Assembly: GCF_017308075.1 (NCBI RefSeq)
Contig: NZ_JAFKFX010000039.1
Location: forward strand, 1-64,000
Reading direction: 5' to 3'
Source of the DNA: Allobosea sp.
GTDB taxonomy: Bacteria > Pseudomonadota > Alphaproteobacteria > Rhizobiales > Beijerinckiaceae
Length of the DNA: 64,000 bases
The first letter of the stretch is position 1, and the number at the start of each line of letters is the position of its first letter. The notes beneath the pieces were generated by a model. The model did no database searches. It saw nothing but the letters and a program-made list of their open reading frames with translations, and was not told where the DNA came from. This document shows, piece by piece, positions 52,906 to 63,203 of this stretch. The position numbers were made by a program, and so were the translations under genes.

Positions 52906-55854
52906 ATGGGCGAGCCGCTATGCGAGCGCTTGAAGGCGGCGCCGGTCCTGCCGGCAAGGACGAGGGCCGAGCCGCTGGTCGCGCGTGAGTTGCTTGAGCG
53001 GCTTCATGATGCGGAGACGGGGGCGGCGCTCGCCGCGCATTTTTCCGGGTATCCGGCCGCGCAGGATCTCGTTGCCGGCATCCTCGCCCATTCGCCCTTC
53101 CTCACCCAGATCATGCGGCGCGACCCCGCCGGGCTGCTCGCATCCCTGACCGCCGACCCGGCCGAGCGTCGCGACGGGCTGCTGCGTGGGATCGCGGAGG
53201 CTTCCGGTCCCGAGACGGCCACCGCCGATCTGATGCGCGAGCTGCGCCGTTTCCGGCAGGCGATGGCGCTGCTCGTCGCGCTTGCCGATATCGGCGGCGC
53301 CTGGACGGTCGAGGAGGTGACGCAGGCTCTGAGCGCGACGGCCGACATGGCGGTTAGGCTCGCGACCGAGCATGCGCTGCGCCAGGCAGCCGATCTCAGC
53401 CGGATCACGCTGCCGGATGCAGGCGATCCCGGCGCCGGCTCGGGCCTCGTCGTGCTCGCGCTCGGCAAGCATGGCGCCGGCGAGCTGAACTACTCTTCCG
53501 ATATCGATATCGTCGTCTTCTTCGATCCGGAGGTCGCCGAGGCGGCCGGTGTCGCCGAGCCCTCGAGCTTCTTCGTCAAGCTCACCCAGCAGATCGCCCG
53601 CATCATCCAGGAGCGCACGCCGGACGGCTATGTCTTCCGCGTCGATCTGCGGCTGCGGCCCGACCCCGGCTCGACCCATGTCGCGGTCGCCCTGCCGACG
53701 GCCTATTCCTATTACGAGACGGTCGGCCAGAACTGGGAACGCGCGGCGATGATCAAGGCCCGCCCGGTCGCCGGCGACCTCGAACTCGGCCGCCGCTTCA
53801 TCGCCGATCTCGCCCCCTTCATCTGGCGCAAATATTTCGACTTCGCCGCCATCGCCGACATCCATGCGATGAAGCGGCAGATCCAGTCGGTGAAGGGCTT
53901 CGAGACGCTCAGCCTGCCCGGCCACAACGTCAAGCTCGGCCGTGGCGGCATCCGCGAGATCGAGTTCTTCGTCCAGACCCAGCAGCTCGTTTTCGGCGGC
54001 CGCAGGCCGGCGCTGCGCGGGCCGCGGACCGTCGACATGCTGGGCGAGCTGACCAATGAGGGCTGGATCAACCCGCAGGCCCGCGATGAGCTTACCGAAT
54101 CCTATCGCTTCCTGCGCACCATCGAGCATCGCCTGCAGATGCGCCATGACGAGCAGACTCAGACCCTGCCGGCCGAGGCCAAGGACCTGGAAGCCTTCGC
54201 CCGCTTCTGCGGCTATCCCTCTACCCTTGCCTTCGACAAGGCGCTGACCGCGCATGCCAGGCGGGTCGAGAGCCATTACGCACTGCTCTTCGAGGATGCG
54301 CCGAGTCTCGCCAGCGATGCCGGGGCGCTCTCCTTCACCGGCACCGAGGACGATCCGGAGACGCTCGAAACGCTGCGCAAGCTCGGTTTCCGCCAGCCCT
54401 CGGTGGCGGCTGAGACGGTGCGCGGCTGGCATTTCGGCCGCCGGCCGGCCGTGACCAGCGCCCGCGCCCGCGAGGTCCTGACCGAGCTGACGCCGGCCCT
54501 GCTGGTCGCGCTCGGGCGCACCACCGATCCCGATGGCGCGCTCGCCCATCTCGACAACGCCTTCGTGCGCATGCCGGCGGCGGTCGAGCTTCTGACCCTG
54601 CTGCGCTCCCGCGAGGCTTTGCTCGGCATCTTCGCCGAGATCCTCGGCAGTGCGCCGCGCCTTGCCAAGGTCGCGGCGCTCTACCCGCATGTGCTCGACG
54701 CCGTGATCGATCCCGCCTTTGGCACGCCCGGCCAGGGCGGCGAGGCGGTGGCAAGACGCGTCCGGGCGGTCGTCGGCACGCCCGAGAGCGTCGAGGACGG
54801 GCTCGACCGGATGCGCGATGCGGCGCGCCAGGAGAATTTCCTGGTCGGCGCCCGCCTGCTGTCGGGGGTGATCACCGCCGAGCAGGCCAGCGATGGCTAT
54901 GCGGCGGTCGCCGAGGCCTGCCTGCGGACGGCATTCGAGGATACCCGCACCGCCTTCGTCGCCGAGCATGGTGCCATCCCCGACGCCGAGGCTGTCGTGG
55001 TCGGGCTCGGCCGGCTCGGAGCCGGGGAGCTGACCCCGTCCTCCGACCTCGACCTGATGCTGCTCTACGACCGGCCCGAGCATGCCGAGCCGAGCGCCGG
55101 TGCGCGCCCGCTCGATCCGGTCACCTGGCATGTGCGCTTCAGCCAGCGCCTGGTCGCGGCCCTGACGGTGCCGACGCGGCGGGGCACGCTCTATCAGGTC
55201 GATCTGCGTCTGCGTCCCTCCGGCAACAAGAGCCCGGCGGCGACGCAGTTCGAGGGTTTCATCGCCTATCATCAGGGCGAGGCCGAGATCTGGGAGGAAA
55301 TGGCGCTGACCCGCGCCCGCATCGTGGCGGGCGATCCGGCGCTGGGCCAGCGCGCCGAAGCCGCCATCCGCGATATTCTGCGGCGTCGGCGCGATCCAGC
55401 CAAGGTCGCTGCAGCGGTCGCCGAGATGCGCGCTTTGATCGCGAAGGAGAAGGGCGAGGCCGATCCCTGGGACCTCAAGCTCGCCGCCGGTGGCCTGACC
55501 GATCTCGACTTCCTCGCCCAGTTCCTCGTCCTCGCCCATGCCCATGATCACCCGGAACTGCTGGCCCGGACCACGGCGGGGGTGTTCCAGGCGGCGCGCG
55601 GCACCGGCCTGATCACGGAGGAGGATGCGCTGCGTCTCGCCGAAGCGGCGCGGTTGCTCGGCGACGTCCAGCTCTGGCAGCGCTTCACGGTCGAGGAGCG
55701 CTTCGACCCCAAGGCGGTGCCGGAACGGGTGCTGCGCCGGATCGCGACGGCCGTTGGCCTGCCGGACGCCAAGGTGCTGAAGGCCGAACTCGACGAGACG
55801 CGCGGGCGGGTCCGGGCGCTGTTTCGCCAGATCCTGGCCGCGGCGAAGGGCTGA
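52906..55854 (+). CDS. glnE: bifunctional glutamine synthetase adenylyltransferase/adenylyl-removing enzyme
   Basis: A 983-residue enzyme that adenylylates and de-adenylylates glutamine synthetase in response to PII. Two nucleotidyltransferase domains are visible. The N-terminal one (deadenylylation) has LGKHGAGELNYSSDIDIVVFF near residues 185-205. The C-terminal one (adenylylation) has LGRLGAGELTPSSDLDLMLLY near 700-720. LGRGGIREIEFFVQTQQLVFGGR near 344 is another hallmark. The ATG at 52906 has GGAGAGG just upstream. It follows the two-component genes by 28 bp. Confidence 0.95.
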   Translation: MGEPLCERLKAAPVLPARTRAEPLVARELLERLHDAETGAALAAHFSGYPAAQDLVAGILAHSPFLTQIMRRDPAGLLASLTADPAERRDGLLRGIAEASGPETATADLMRELRRFRQAMALLVALADIGGAWTVEEVTQALSATADMAVRLATEHALRQAADLSRITLPDAGDPGAGSGLVVLALGKHGAGELNYSSDIDIVVFFDPEVAEAAGVAEPSSFFVKLTQQIARIIQERTPDGYVFRVDLRLRPDPGSTHVAVALPTAYSYYETVGQNWERAAMIKARPVAGDLELGRRFIADLAPFIWRKYFDFAAIADIHAMKRQIQSVKGFETLSLPGHNVKLGRGGIREIEFFVQTQQLVFGGRRPALRGPRTVDMLGELTNEGWINPQARDELTESYRFLRTIEHRLQMRHDEQTQTLPAEAKDLEAFARFCGYPSTLAFDKALTAHARRVESHYALLFEDAPSLASDAGALSFTGTEDDPETLETLRKLGFRQPSVAAETVRGWHFGRRPAVTSARAREVLTELTPALLVALGRTTDPDGALAHLDNAFVRMPAAVELLTLLRSREALLGIFAEILGSAPRLAKVAALYPHVLDAVIDPAFGTPGQGGEAVARRVRAVVGTPESVEDGLDRMRDAARQENFLVGARLLSGVITAEQASDGYAAVAEACLRTAFEDTRTAFVAEHGAIPDAEAVVVGLGRLGAGELTPSSDLDLMLLYDRPEHAEPSAGARPLDPVTWHVRFSQRLVAALTVPTRRGTLYQVDLRLRPSGNKSPAATQFEGFIAYHQGEAEIWEEMALTRARIVAGDPALGQRAEAAIRDILRRRRDPAKVAAAVAEMRALIAKEKGEADPWDLKLAAGGLTDLDFLAQFLVLAHAHDHPELLARTTAGVFQAARGTGLITEEDALRLAEAARLLGDVQLWQRFTVEERFDPKAVPERVLRRIATAVGLPDAKVLKAELDETRGRVRALFRQILAAAKG

Positions 55855-55883
55855 AGGCCAAGGCCGCCGGCGGCAGGCCGCGA

Positions 55884-58187
55884 TCAGGCGGCGACGAGAT
55901 CGAAGCTCGGGCTGATTTCGTGCTTCAAAGGCAGGTGCACCATGACAATGGTGCCCGAGCCCATCACCGAACGGATGCGCAGGCCGCCGCCATGCAGCTC
56001 TGCCAGCGAGCGGGCGATCGCCAGTCCCAGCCCCGAGCCCTTGTAGCTGCGCGCCAGCTCGCCCTCGACCTGCTCGAAGGGGCGGCCGATCCGGCCGATC
56101 TTCTCAGGCGGGATGCCGATGCCGGAATCCTCGACATAGATGTTGAGGGCGCCCGGCGCCGGCCGCACGCGGACCGCGATCGTGCCGCCTTCCGGCGTGA
56201 ACTTCACGGCGTTGTCGAGCAGGTTGGAGAGAATCTGGAACAGGGCATGCGAATCCGCCTCGAGGCGCAGATCGCCGGGCACCTCGCAGGAGAAGGAAAG
56301 CTGCTTGCCGGCGATTGCTTCCTGGTGTGTCCGTGCCGCCTCGGCGATGACCGGATCGAGCGCGACCTCGGTCTTTTCCAGCGTGACCTTGCCGGCCTCG
56401 ATCTTGGCCATGTTGAGAATGTCGTTGATCACGGCGAGCAGATAGCCACCGCTGGAGCGGATGTCGCGGACATACTCCTCATAGCGCTCCGAGCCGAGAT
56501 CGCCGAACAGCCGCGCCTCCATGATCTCGGAGAAGCCGATGATGGCGTTGAGCGGCGTGCGCAGCTCATGGCTCATATTGGCGAGGAATTCTGACTTGGC
56601 CCGGTTGGCGCTCTCCGCCGAGGCCTTCTGTTCGAGATAGAGCTCGGCGAGCTCCGCGAGCTGCTGGGCCTGGGCCTCGAGCTTCTGGCGCGAGGCCTTG
56701 AGGTCGGTCACCGAGGTCAGAAGCTGGTGCTCGGAGCGGGTCAGGCGCTCTTCCTGCTGCTTCAACGTGGTGATGTCGGTGCCGACCGAGACCGAGCCGC
56801 CATCCTTGGTGCGGCGGCCGTTGATCTGGAGCCAGCGCCCGTCCGAGAGCTTGGCTTCGTAGGAATGGCTGCCGGGTTCGGCGCGCGAGCTGCGGACCGG
56901 CTCGCGGTCGACGCTGGGTTGGGCGCTGCAGCCCATGATCGCCTCGTAGCTGGTGCCGGCGCGCATCAGTTCCGCCGGGAGCTGGTGGAGCTGCTGGTAT
57001 TTGGCGTTGCAGAGCACGAGCTTGCGGTCGGCGTCCCAGAGCACGAAGGCTTCCGAGATTGCCTCGACGGCGTCGCGCAGGCGCGCATCGGCGGTCGCGG
57101 TGCGGGCGGCCATGCGGTGCTGTTCGGAGATGTCGACGACGATGCCGACGAGATGGCGGGCGCCAGTGCGGCGGTCGATCACCAGCTCGGCGCGGGCCTT
57201 CAGCCAGATCCATTGACCGCTGGCGTCGCGGACGCGGAACTCCTGGTCGAGATGGGTCGCCTCATCGCGGCTGATCGCGTCGGCGAGCGCATAGAGATCG
57301 GCATCGTCGGGGTGGATGAAGGCGTTCACTTCGCCGAAGGACATGAACTCGCCCATGCGGTCGTAGCCGAGCATGGCGTACATGGAATCCGACCAGTAGA
57401 TCCGGCCCTTCGCCAGGTCCCAGTCCCAGAGGCCGCAATGGCCGCGGCTGAGGGCAGTGTCGATGCGCTCGCGCACGCAGTCGCAATCGTCGTCGGCGGC
57501 GCGGGCGCGCTTCGACTGCAGGATGAAGGCGAGGGTGATGCCGGCGAGCACGATCGCGGCCGAGACGAACAGCACGAGGATCGAGCGGCTCCGCTCCTCC
57601 CAGAGCGACAGCGCTCCCTTGACCGGCTGGAGCACGGCAACCTGGCCGAAGGGCGCGGCGAGGTTGCGCACGGTCGCCAGCGTCTCGAGGCCGCCCGGCA
57701 GCATGATCCTCATCACCCCGGCGCGCTCGGCGAACACCGTCAGGGCCTGGGCCGGACCGAGCAGCTCGACGAGGCTGCGGCTGCCGCTGCCCAGCATCGG
57801 TTCGCTGGCGATCACCCGGCCGGACACGTCGCTGACATGCACGATGCGGCCACGACCGGCGATGTGCCTGGTGCTCAGGCCGGCGAGGATGGTGCGCAGA
57901 TTTTTCTCGTCGCGGGAGGCAAGATCGAGCTCGCGAGCCAGCAAGGTGGCGAGAATATCCAGATCCGTTTCTGTATCGGCGAGAGTGTCGTCTCGCAGCG
58001 CGCTGGTCTGGACATAGGCGCCGAGCGCCATGATCACGACAAAACAGGCGACCAGAGCCGGTATTACCTTGCGGAAGGTAGGTTCCAGCTTTTCAAAGCG
58101 CTGGTAGAGCGGGTGCGTCAGGGATCTTGCGACCCCCAGAATTGAGCCAGCGCGCACGTTTGCGCAAGCCGCGTTTGCACGCGCCAT
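55884..58187 (-). CDS. PAS-domain sensor histidine kinase
   Basis: A 767-residue membrane kinase. Two spans (about residues 41-60 and 205-226) enclose a periplasmic domain of about 140 residues. A PAS domain (about 245-370, GLWDWDLAKGRIYWSDSM, EFRVRDASGQWIWLKA) and a second degenerate PAS (about 385-490) follow. After a coiled coil comes the H-box ANMSHELRTPLNAIIGFSEIM (His near 546). The ATPase domain has NLLDNAVKFTPEGG, DSGIGIPPEKIGRIGRPFEQ and GSGLGLAI. The H-box is of the PleC/DivJ/PdhS type, but function in cell-cycle signalling is not shown. It converges with glnE. Confidence 0.86.
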   Translation of the reverse strand: MARANAACANVRAGSILGVARSLTHPLYQRFEKLEPTFRKVIPALVACFVVIMALGAYVQTSALRDDTLADTETDLDILATLLARELDLASRDEKNLRTILAGLSTRHIAGRGRIVHVSDVSGRVIASEPMLGSGSRSLVELLGPAQALTVFAERAGVMRIMLPGGLETLATVRNLAAPFGQVAVLQPVKGALSLWEERSRSILVLFVSAAIVLAGITLAFILQSKRARAADDDCDCVRERIDTALSRGHCGLWDWDLAKGRIYWSDSMYAMLGYDRMGEFMSFGEVNAFIHPDDADLYALADAISRDEATHLDQEFRVRDASGQWIWLKARAELVIDRRTGARHLVGIVVDISEQHRMAARTATADARLRDAVEAISEAFVLWDADRKLVLCNAKYQQLHQLPAELMRAGTSYEAIMGCSAQPSVDREPVRSSRAEPGSHSYEAKLSDGRWLQINGRRTKDGGSVSVGTDITTLKQQEERLTRSEHQLLTSVTDLKASRQKLEAQAQQLAELAELYLEQKASAESANRAKSEFLANMSHELRTPLNAIIGFSEIMEARLFGDLGSERYEEYVRDIRSSGGYLLAVINDILNMAKIEAGKVTLEKTEVALDPVIAEAARTHQEAIAGKQLSFSCEVPGDLRLEADSHALFQILSNLLDNAVKFTPEGGTIAVRVRPAPGALNIYVEDSGIGIPPEKIGRIGRPFEQVEGELARSYKGSGLGLAIARSLAELHGGGLRIRSVMGSGTIVMVHLPLKHEISPSFDLVAA

Positions 58188-58382
58188 GCCCGTCCCCCTT
58201 CGGAAGATGTACCGTCAGTAAGATCGGGAGACGTGCCGCATCCCCGAATCAGTTTCAGTTGAATCCGCGGGCGGTCTTTTGTCTAGCTTTGAGTTGAGTG
58301 ATACACGCACTTTACGCGCTATGGTTGCTTAAAATTGTCGATGAATCCTGTGCGCGTAATGAAGCGTTAACCATTTCGACTG

Positions 58383-58404
58383 GCGGCGCCGGAGCGCCGC
58401 TTTT
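58383..58404 (+). terminator. hairpin with T-run between pepN and the kinase gene
   Basis: GCGGCGC-CGGA-GCGCCGC-TTTT on the plus strand (58383-58404), in a gap bordered by two minus-strand genes. The T-run is oriented for plus-strand transcripts, so it would stop antisense transcription. On the minus strand it is only a stable stem after pepN. Confidence 0.4.
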
Positions 58405-58413
58405 GCCGTAACG

Positions 58414-61056
58414 TCAGGCCAGCGAGCGGGCCGCGATATCGGAAACGTCGCGTGACAGCCCCGGCGTCGCCGCGACCATGCGCAGCGCGCTCCTGGCCAG
58501 GTCCCGCCGGCCCGGTTCGAGCATGCGCCAGGTCTTGAACGCGCCGAGCAGACGCGATGCAACCTGGGGATTGGCGCGGTCGAGCTCGGTGACGATGCCG
58601 GCGATGAAGCCGTAGCCGGCGCCGTCGGCGCGGTTGAACTGCGTCAGATTGGCGGAGAAGCCGCCGATCAGCGCCCGCACGCGATTGGGGTTGCCGAGCG
58701 AGAAGGCCGGGCTCGCCATCAATGCCTTGACGCGGTCGAGCGTGCCGGCTTCCGGGATCAGCGCCTGCGCCATCAGCCATTTGTCGAGGACGAGGGGTTC
58801 GTCGGCATAAAGCTCGGCGAAGCGGCCGATCAGAGCCTCGCGCGCCTCGCCGGGGATCAGCGTCATGGCGGCCAGCGCCGCGAGCCGGTCGGTGAGGTTG
58901 TCCGCCTCGGCGTACCGGGCTTGTGCCAGGGCGCTGGCTTCGACCGGCAGGGCGAGGGCGAGCAGGCCGAGCGCTTCGTTGCGCAGCGCCCTTTGGCCGG
59001 CGGGGCCGGCTGCCGGCGAATAGGGGCCGTGCTGGCGCAGCTGCGCCTGCAATGCGGAGAGCGGCTCCGCCAGAGCTGCTCCGATCGCCCGGGACAAGGC
59101 GCGATGGGCCGCGAACACGGCATCGGGGTCGACATCCTTGCCGATCTCGCGGGCGATGTCGGCAGCGCTCGGCAGGCGCAGGACCTGCGCGGCGAAGGCT
59201 GGGTCGGCCATGGCCGGGCCGGCGAGGAAATCTGCCAGGGCGGCCGCGAGTTCGCGGGCCTTTTCGGCGAGCTCGGAGAGATTGCCGCTCTTGCCCGCGC
59301 GCACCAATGCCCGGGTCGCCACGGTCTGGAAGGCCTGCCAGCGGTTGAAGGAATCGCTGTCGGCGGTGAACAGGCGCAGCAGTTCGGCATCGCCGAGATC
59401 GAGCTCGAGCCGCACCGGGGCCGAGAAGCCGCGCAGCAGCGATGGGGTTGGGGCCTCGGAAAGGCCGGTGAAGGTCAGGTTGAGCGAGGGCTGGTCGAGC
59501 ACGACGACCCCGCCCGCCTTCAGTGCCGGGGAGATACTGTTGAGCGGCAGGTCGCCGGTTTTCCCGACGAGGCCGAGCGCCACCGGGATCACGACGGGCG
59601 CCTTTTCTTCCTGCCCCGGCGTCGGCGGTGTCGATTGCGCGAGTTCGAGCGTGTAGCTGCCTGCTGCCGCATCATAATGGCCGGAGGCGACGACTGTCGG
59701 CGTGCCCGCCTGCTCGTACCATCTGGCGAAATGCGTGAGATCCTGGCCGGAGGTCTCGATGAAGCAGTCGAGGAACTCCTCGATCGTCGCGGCTGTGCCG
59801 TCGCAACGCTCGAAATAGAGGTCCATGCCACGCGCGAAGGCGTCGTCGCCGGTCAGAACCTTGAGCATGCGGATGACTTCCGCGCCCTTCTCATAGACCG
59901 TCGGCGTGTAGAAGTTGTTGATCTCCTTGTAGGCGCGCGGCCTGACCGGATGGGCGAGCGGGCCGGCATCCTCGGAGAACTGGGTCGAGCGCAGCGTGCG
60001 GACATCGGAGATGCGCTTCACCGGGCGCGAGCGCTCGTCGGAGGAGAATTCCTGGTCGCGGAAGACCGTGAGACCCTCCTTCAGGCAGAGCTGGAACCAG
60101 TCGCGGCAGGTGATGCGGTTTCCGGTCCAGTTATGGAAATACTCATGGGCGATGATCGCCTCGATCGAGATGTAGTCGCCGTCGCTCGCCGTCAGGGGAT
60201 CGGCCAGGACATATTTGTCGTTGAAGATGTTGAGGCCCTTGTTCTCCATCGCGCCCATGTTGAAGTCCGACACGGCGACGACGTTGAACACGTCGAGATC
60301 GTAGTTGCGGCCGAAGACGCGCTCGTCCCAGCGCATGCAGCGCACCAGCGAGTCGAGCGCCCAGCCGGCGCGCCCGGCCTTGCCCGGCTCGACATAGACC
60401 GCGAGCTCGACCTTGCGGCCCTCGGCGGTGACATAGGGCTGGCGGATATGGTCGAGCCGGCCGCCGACGATGGCGAAGAGATAGGCCGGCTTGGGGTGTG
60501 GGTCATGCCAGACGGCGAAATGGCGCTCGCCGCCGGGGAGCTCCCCGGAGGCGACGAGGTTGCCGTTCGCCAGCAGAACCGGCGCCTCGGCCTTCACCGC
60601 CTCCAGCCTGACCGTGTAGACGCTCATCACGTCCGGTCGGTCGAGGAAATAGGTGATGCGCCGGAAGCCGTCGGCCTCGCATTGCGTGCAATAGACGCCG
60701 CTTGAGCGGTAGAGGCCCATCAGCTTGGTGTTGGCGGCCGGGTTCAGCTCCGTCTCGATCCGCAGCGAGAAGGCCCGATCGGGCGGGGAGGGCAGCGTCA
60801 GAGACTGCGGCGTCGCCGTATAGAGAGTGGGGGCGAGCGGCACATCGTCGAGCGCGATCGAGCCGAGCGCGAGCTCGTCGCCGTCGAGCACCAGCGGCGC
60901 GCCCTGGCGGCCCTGCGGGTTCGGCCGGAGCTTCAGCAGGGAGCGCACCCGCGTGCGGTTCGCATCGAGGAGGATGTCGAGGTCGACGGTGTCGATCAGC
61001 CAGTCGGAAGGGCGGTAGTCCTCGAGGCGGATCATCGGGGCATCTTCGGCGCGCAT
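58414..61056 (-). CDS. pepN: aminopeptidase N
   Basis: An 880-residue M1 metallopeptidase. The exopeptidase motif GAMENKG is near residue 266 and the zinc motif HEYFHNWTGNRITCRDWFQLCLKEG (HExxH-x18-E) near 302. The E. coli PepN order is kept, with the C-terminal superhelical region to the end. It removes N-terminal residues from peptides in the cytosol. ATG 61056 gives the typical MRAEDAPMIRLEDYRPSD start; ATG 61071 would add five residues. Confidence 0.95.
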   Translation of the reverse strand: MRAEDAPMIRLEDYRPSDWLIDTVDLDILLDANRTRVRSLLKLRPNPQGRQGAPLVLDGDELALGSIALDDVPLAPTLYTATPQSLTLPSPPDRAFSLRIETELNPAANTKLMGLYRSSGVYCTQCEADGFRRITYFLDRPDVMSVYTVRLEAVKAEAPVLLANGNLVASGELPGGERHFAVWHDPHPKPAYLFAIVGGRLDHIRQPYVTAEGRKVELAVYVEPGKAGRAGWALDSLVRCMRWDERVFGRNYDLDVFNVVAVSDFNMGAMENKGLNIFNDKYVLADPLTASDGDYISIEAIIAHEYFHNWTGNRITCRDWFQLCLKEGLTVFRDQEFSSDERSRPVKRISDVRTLRSTQFSEDAGPLAHPVRPRAYKEINNFYTPTVYEKGAEVIRMLKVLTGDDAFARGMDLYFERCDGTAATIEEFLDCFIETSGQDLTHFARWYEQAGTPTVVASGHYDAAAGSYTLELAQSTPPTPGQEEKAPVVIPVALGLVGKTGDLPLNSISPALKAGGVVVLDQPSLNLTFTGLSEAPTPSLLRGFSAPVRLELDLGDAELLRLFTADSDSFNRWQAFQTVATRALVRAGKSGNLSELAEKARELAAALADFLAGPAMADPAFAAQVLRLPSAADIAREIGKDVDPDAVFAAHRALSRAIGAALAEPLSALQAQLRQHGPYSPAAGPAGQRALRNEALGLLALALPVEASALAQARYAEADNLTDRLAALAAMTLIPGEAREALIGRFAELYADEPLVLDKWLMAQALIPEAGTLDRVKALMASPAFSLGNPNRVRALIGGFSANLTQFNRADGAGYGFIAGIVTELDRANPQVASRLLGAFKTWRMLEPGRRDLARSALRMVAATPGLSRDVSDIAARSLA

Positions 61057-61135
61057 GGCTCGTCCGATCATTGGTAAGGCTGGTTGCTTGTCTTACAGGC
61101 TGGGCGGGCGATCCGAAAACCGGCCCGTGACCAAG

Positions 61136-62581
61136 CTAATGGCGTTGCGCGCTGGCGACCGGCTCGGCATGGCTGACCAGTCGGCAGACATCGGGTCGCG
61201 CCTGCCGGACCGCCCGCTCGATCGCATCGACGGCATTGTGCACGGCGGCGACATCGAGTGCGCCCTCGGCCCGGCAGTGATAGTTGACGACGAGGCCGTT
61301 GCGGGTTTCGCGCACGCGCACCGAATGGATGTCGCGGATCGGCCCTCCGGCCTCGGCGGCGCGCGCCGCCTCCTGGGCGATCGCCTTGCCGATCGCCTCG
61401 ACCGTTTCCCAGGCGGCGTTGTGGCCGCTCGGCTGGCTGGTCTCCATCGGCTCGATATGGGTCTCGACCTCGGTTTCGCCGCCGAATTCCGCCCGGATCG
61501 CGCTTTCAAGACGGGTCGCGATGTCGTGCGCCTCGGACAGCGGCAGGCCGGCGTCGACCTCCATGTCGAGCGAGACCGAGAGGCGTTCGCCGATCGAGTG
61601 GACGCTGACATGGTGCACCGGCACCTTCATCTTGAGCGCAATCAGCAGGACGCGTTCGAGGGCGGTCTCGTCATCGACCTGGACGGGATTGGCGGTGACG
61701 GTGATTTCGGCGCCGGGCTCTGCCGCGGCCAGGGCTGCGAGCAGCTCCGTCTTGATCGCCGTGACGCGGTCGAGCGGCAGGGTGCGCGAGACCAGGATGC
61801 CGATCTCGCCCTGCACCTGGCCGCCGGCGGGGCGCAGCTTCAGCCATTCGATGCCGACGACGCCGGGCACTTCGGCCGCTGCCTGCCTCAGCCGCTCCGA
61901 AACCCCTTTCGGGGCGGCGTCGATCAGCGTATCGATGGTGCGCCGGCCGAGCCGATAGGCGGTCAGGATCATGTAGACCGCGAGTCCGAGCGCCGTCGCG
62001 CTGTCGGCCATGGGCACGCCCATCCGCGACAGGACGAGGCCGGCGAGCACCAACGCGGTGCCGACGAAATCGGTGGCGAAATGCGTCGCCTCGGCGGCGA
62101 GCGCCTCGCTGCGGGTGTCTCGCGCCACGGTGGTCAGGGCCCGCCAGCGCGTCGCGTCGACCATCAGTGAGAACAGGAGCACGCCGACGACGAGCGCGGT
62201 CACCTCGACAGGCGGCTCGGTGCCCGCCCGCAGACGGTTGATCGCCTCCCACAGGATCGCGCCCGAGAGGCCGAACAGGATCGCGGTTTCGAGCAGCGCC
62301 GCCAGCGCCTCGACCTTGCCGTGCCCGTAATGATGCTTGTCGTCGGCCGGCTTGTCGGCAGCGCGCACCGCGAACCAGGTGAACAGGGTCGAGCCGATAT
62401 CGATCAGCCCCTGCAGCGCGTCGGTCAGCAGGGCGAGCGAGCCGGAGACCAGCGCCGCCGCGAACTTCGCCAGCGTCAGCAGGAGGCTGGCGGCCACCGA
62501 GAGCGCCGCCGCTCTCTGCTTGATCTGCGACACCTCGGCCGAAGCCGCCGCCGCCGGCATGCGATCCTGCGTGTCGCTCAT
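61136..62581 (-). CDS. cation diffusion facilitator transporter with two C-terminal domains
   Basis: A 481-residue transporter. Six membrane helices hold metal ligands in [15 protein letters not shown] (TM2) and HFATDFVGT (TM5), with [12 protein letters not shown] between TM2 and TM3. CDF proteins usually have about 300 residues and one cytoplasmic domain. Here, after [14 protein letters not shown], there are two or three ferredoxin-like segments up to residue 480 ([66 protein letters not shown]). It exports a divalent cation, perhaps Fe, Zn or Mn. The ATG at 62581 removes a non-family N-terminal extension. Confidence 0.88.
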   Translation of the reverse strand: MSDTQDRMPAAAASAEVSQIKQRAAALSVAASLLLTLAKFAAALVSGSLALLTDALQGLIDIGSTLFTWFAVRAADKPADDKHHYGHGKVEALAALLETAILFGLSGAILWEAINRLRAGTEPPVEVTALVVGVLLFSLMVDATRWRALTTVARDTRSEALAAEATHFATDFVGTALVLAGLVLSRMGVPMADSATALGLAVYMILTAYRLGRRTIDTLIDAAPKGVSERLRQAAAEVPGVVGIEWLKLRPAGGQVQGEIGILVSRTLPLDRVTAIKTELLAALAAAEPGAEITVTANPVQVDDETALERVLLIALKMKVPVHHVSVHSIGERLSVSLDMEVDAGLPLSEAHDIATRLESAIRAEFGGETEVETHIEPMETSQPSGHNAAWETVEAIGKAIAQEAARAAEAGGPIRDIHSVRVRETRNGLVVNYHCRAEGALDVAAVHNAVDAIERAVRQARPDVCRLVSHAEPVASAQRH

Positions 62582-62660
62582 GATATGTCCGCGTGAGCCC
62601 TCTTGGCGAATTGCGGGTTTGGCCCGATCTATCGGCCAGATCAACCCTGGGAGAAGAGCT

Positions 62661-63110
62661 GTGAGATATCTCCACACCATGGTGCGCGTCACCGACCTCG
62701 ATGCCGCACTCGATTTCTACGTGACCAAGTTCGGTCTGGTCGAAACCCGCCGCATGGAGAGCGAAAAGGGCCGTTTCACCCTTGTCTTCCTGGCCGCGCC
62801 GGAAGACGCGCCGCATGTGAAGGAGCAGGGCAGCCGGGGGCGGCCGACCCTGGAGCTGACCTATAACTGGGATCCGGAGGTCTACACCGGCGGCCGCAAT
62901 TTCGGCCACCTCGCCTATGAGGTCGACGATATCTACGCCACCTGCGACAAGCTGATGAAGGCCGGCATCACCATCAACCGGCCGCCGCGCGACGGCAACA
63001 TGGCCTTCATCCGCTCGCCCGACAACATCTCGATCGAATTGCTGCAGAAGGGCGATCCCAAGCCGCCGGCAGAGCCATGGCTGAGCATGCCGAACACCGG
63101 CGTTTGGTGA
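62661..63110 (+). CDS. gloA: lactoylglutathione lyase (glyoxalase I)
   Basis: A 149-residue VOC-fold enzyme that isomerises the methylglyoxal-glutathione hemithioacetal to S-lactoylglutathione. H6 in [19 protein letters not shown] and E-containing [10 protein letters not shown] are the first metal ligands. H in [12 protein letters not shown] and E in SIELLQKG complete the set of four. The start is GTG 62661 with GGGAG seven bases upstream. A strong terminator follows, so it is probably transcribed alone. Confidence 0.93.
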   Translation: MRYLHTMVRVTDLDAALDFYVTKFGLVETRRMESEKGRFTLVFLAAPEDAPHVKEQGSRGRPTLELTYNWDPEVYTGGRNFGHLAYEVDDIYATCDKLMKAGITINRPPRDGNMAFIRSPDNISIELLQKGDPKPPAEPWLSMPNTGVW

Positions 63111-63121
63111 GCGAGTCTCCC

Positions 63122-63148
63122 ACCGGGCGGCTTGTCCGCCCGGTCTTT
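63122..63148 (+). terminator. intrinsic terminator after gloA
   Basis: Perfect 9-bp stem ACCGGGCGG / CCGCCCGGT (63122-63130 with 63136-63144), a 5-nt loop and CTTT, 12 bp after the gloA stop codon. Confidence 0.75.
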
Positions 63149-63203
63149 CCGGCGATATGGCCAGTCAGGCCGGCGCCCCGGTCGAGGCGTCGCTAAAGGG
63201 GGG

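Noticed and set aside
52918-55551. 877-codon minus-strand open frame
   Set aside because: Shadow of glnE, whose two nucleotidyltransferase motifs are unambiguous on the plus strand.
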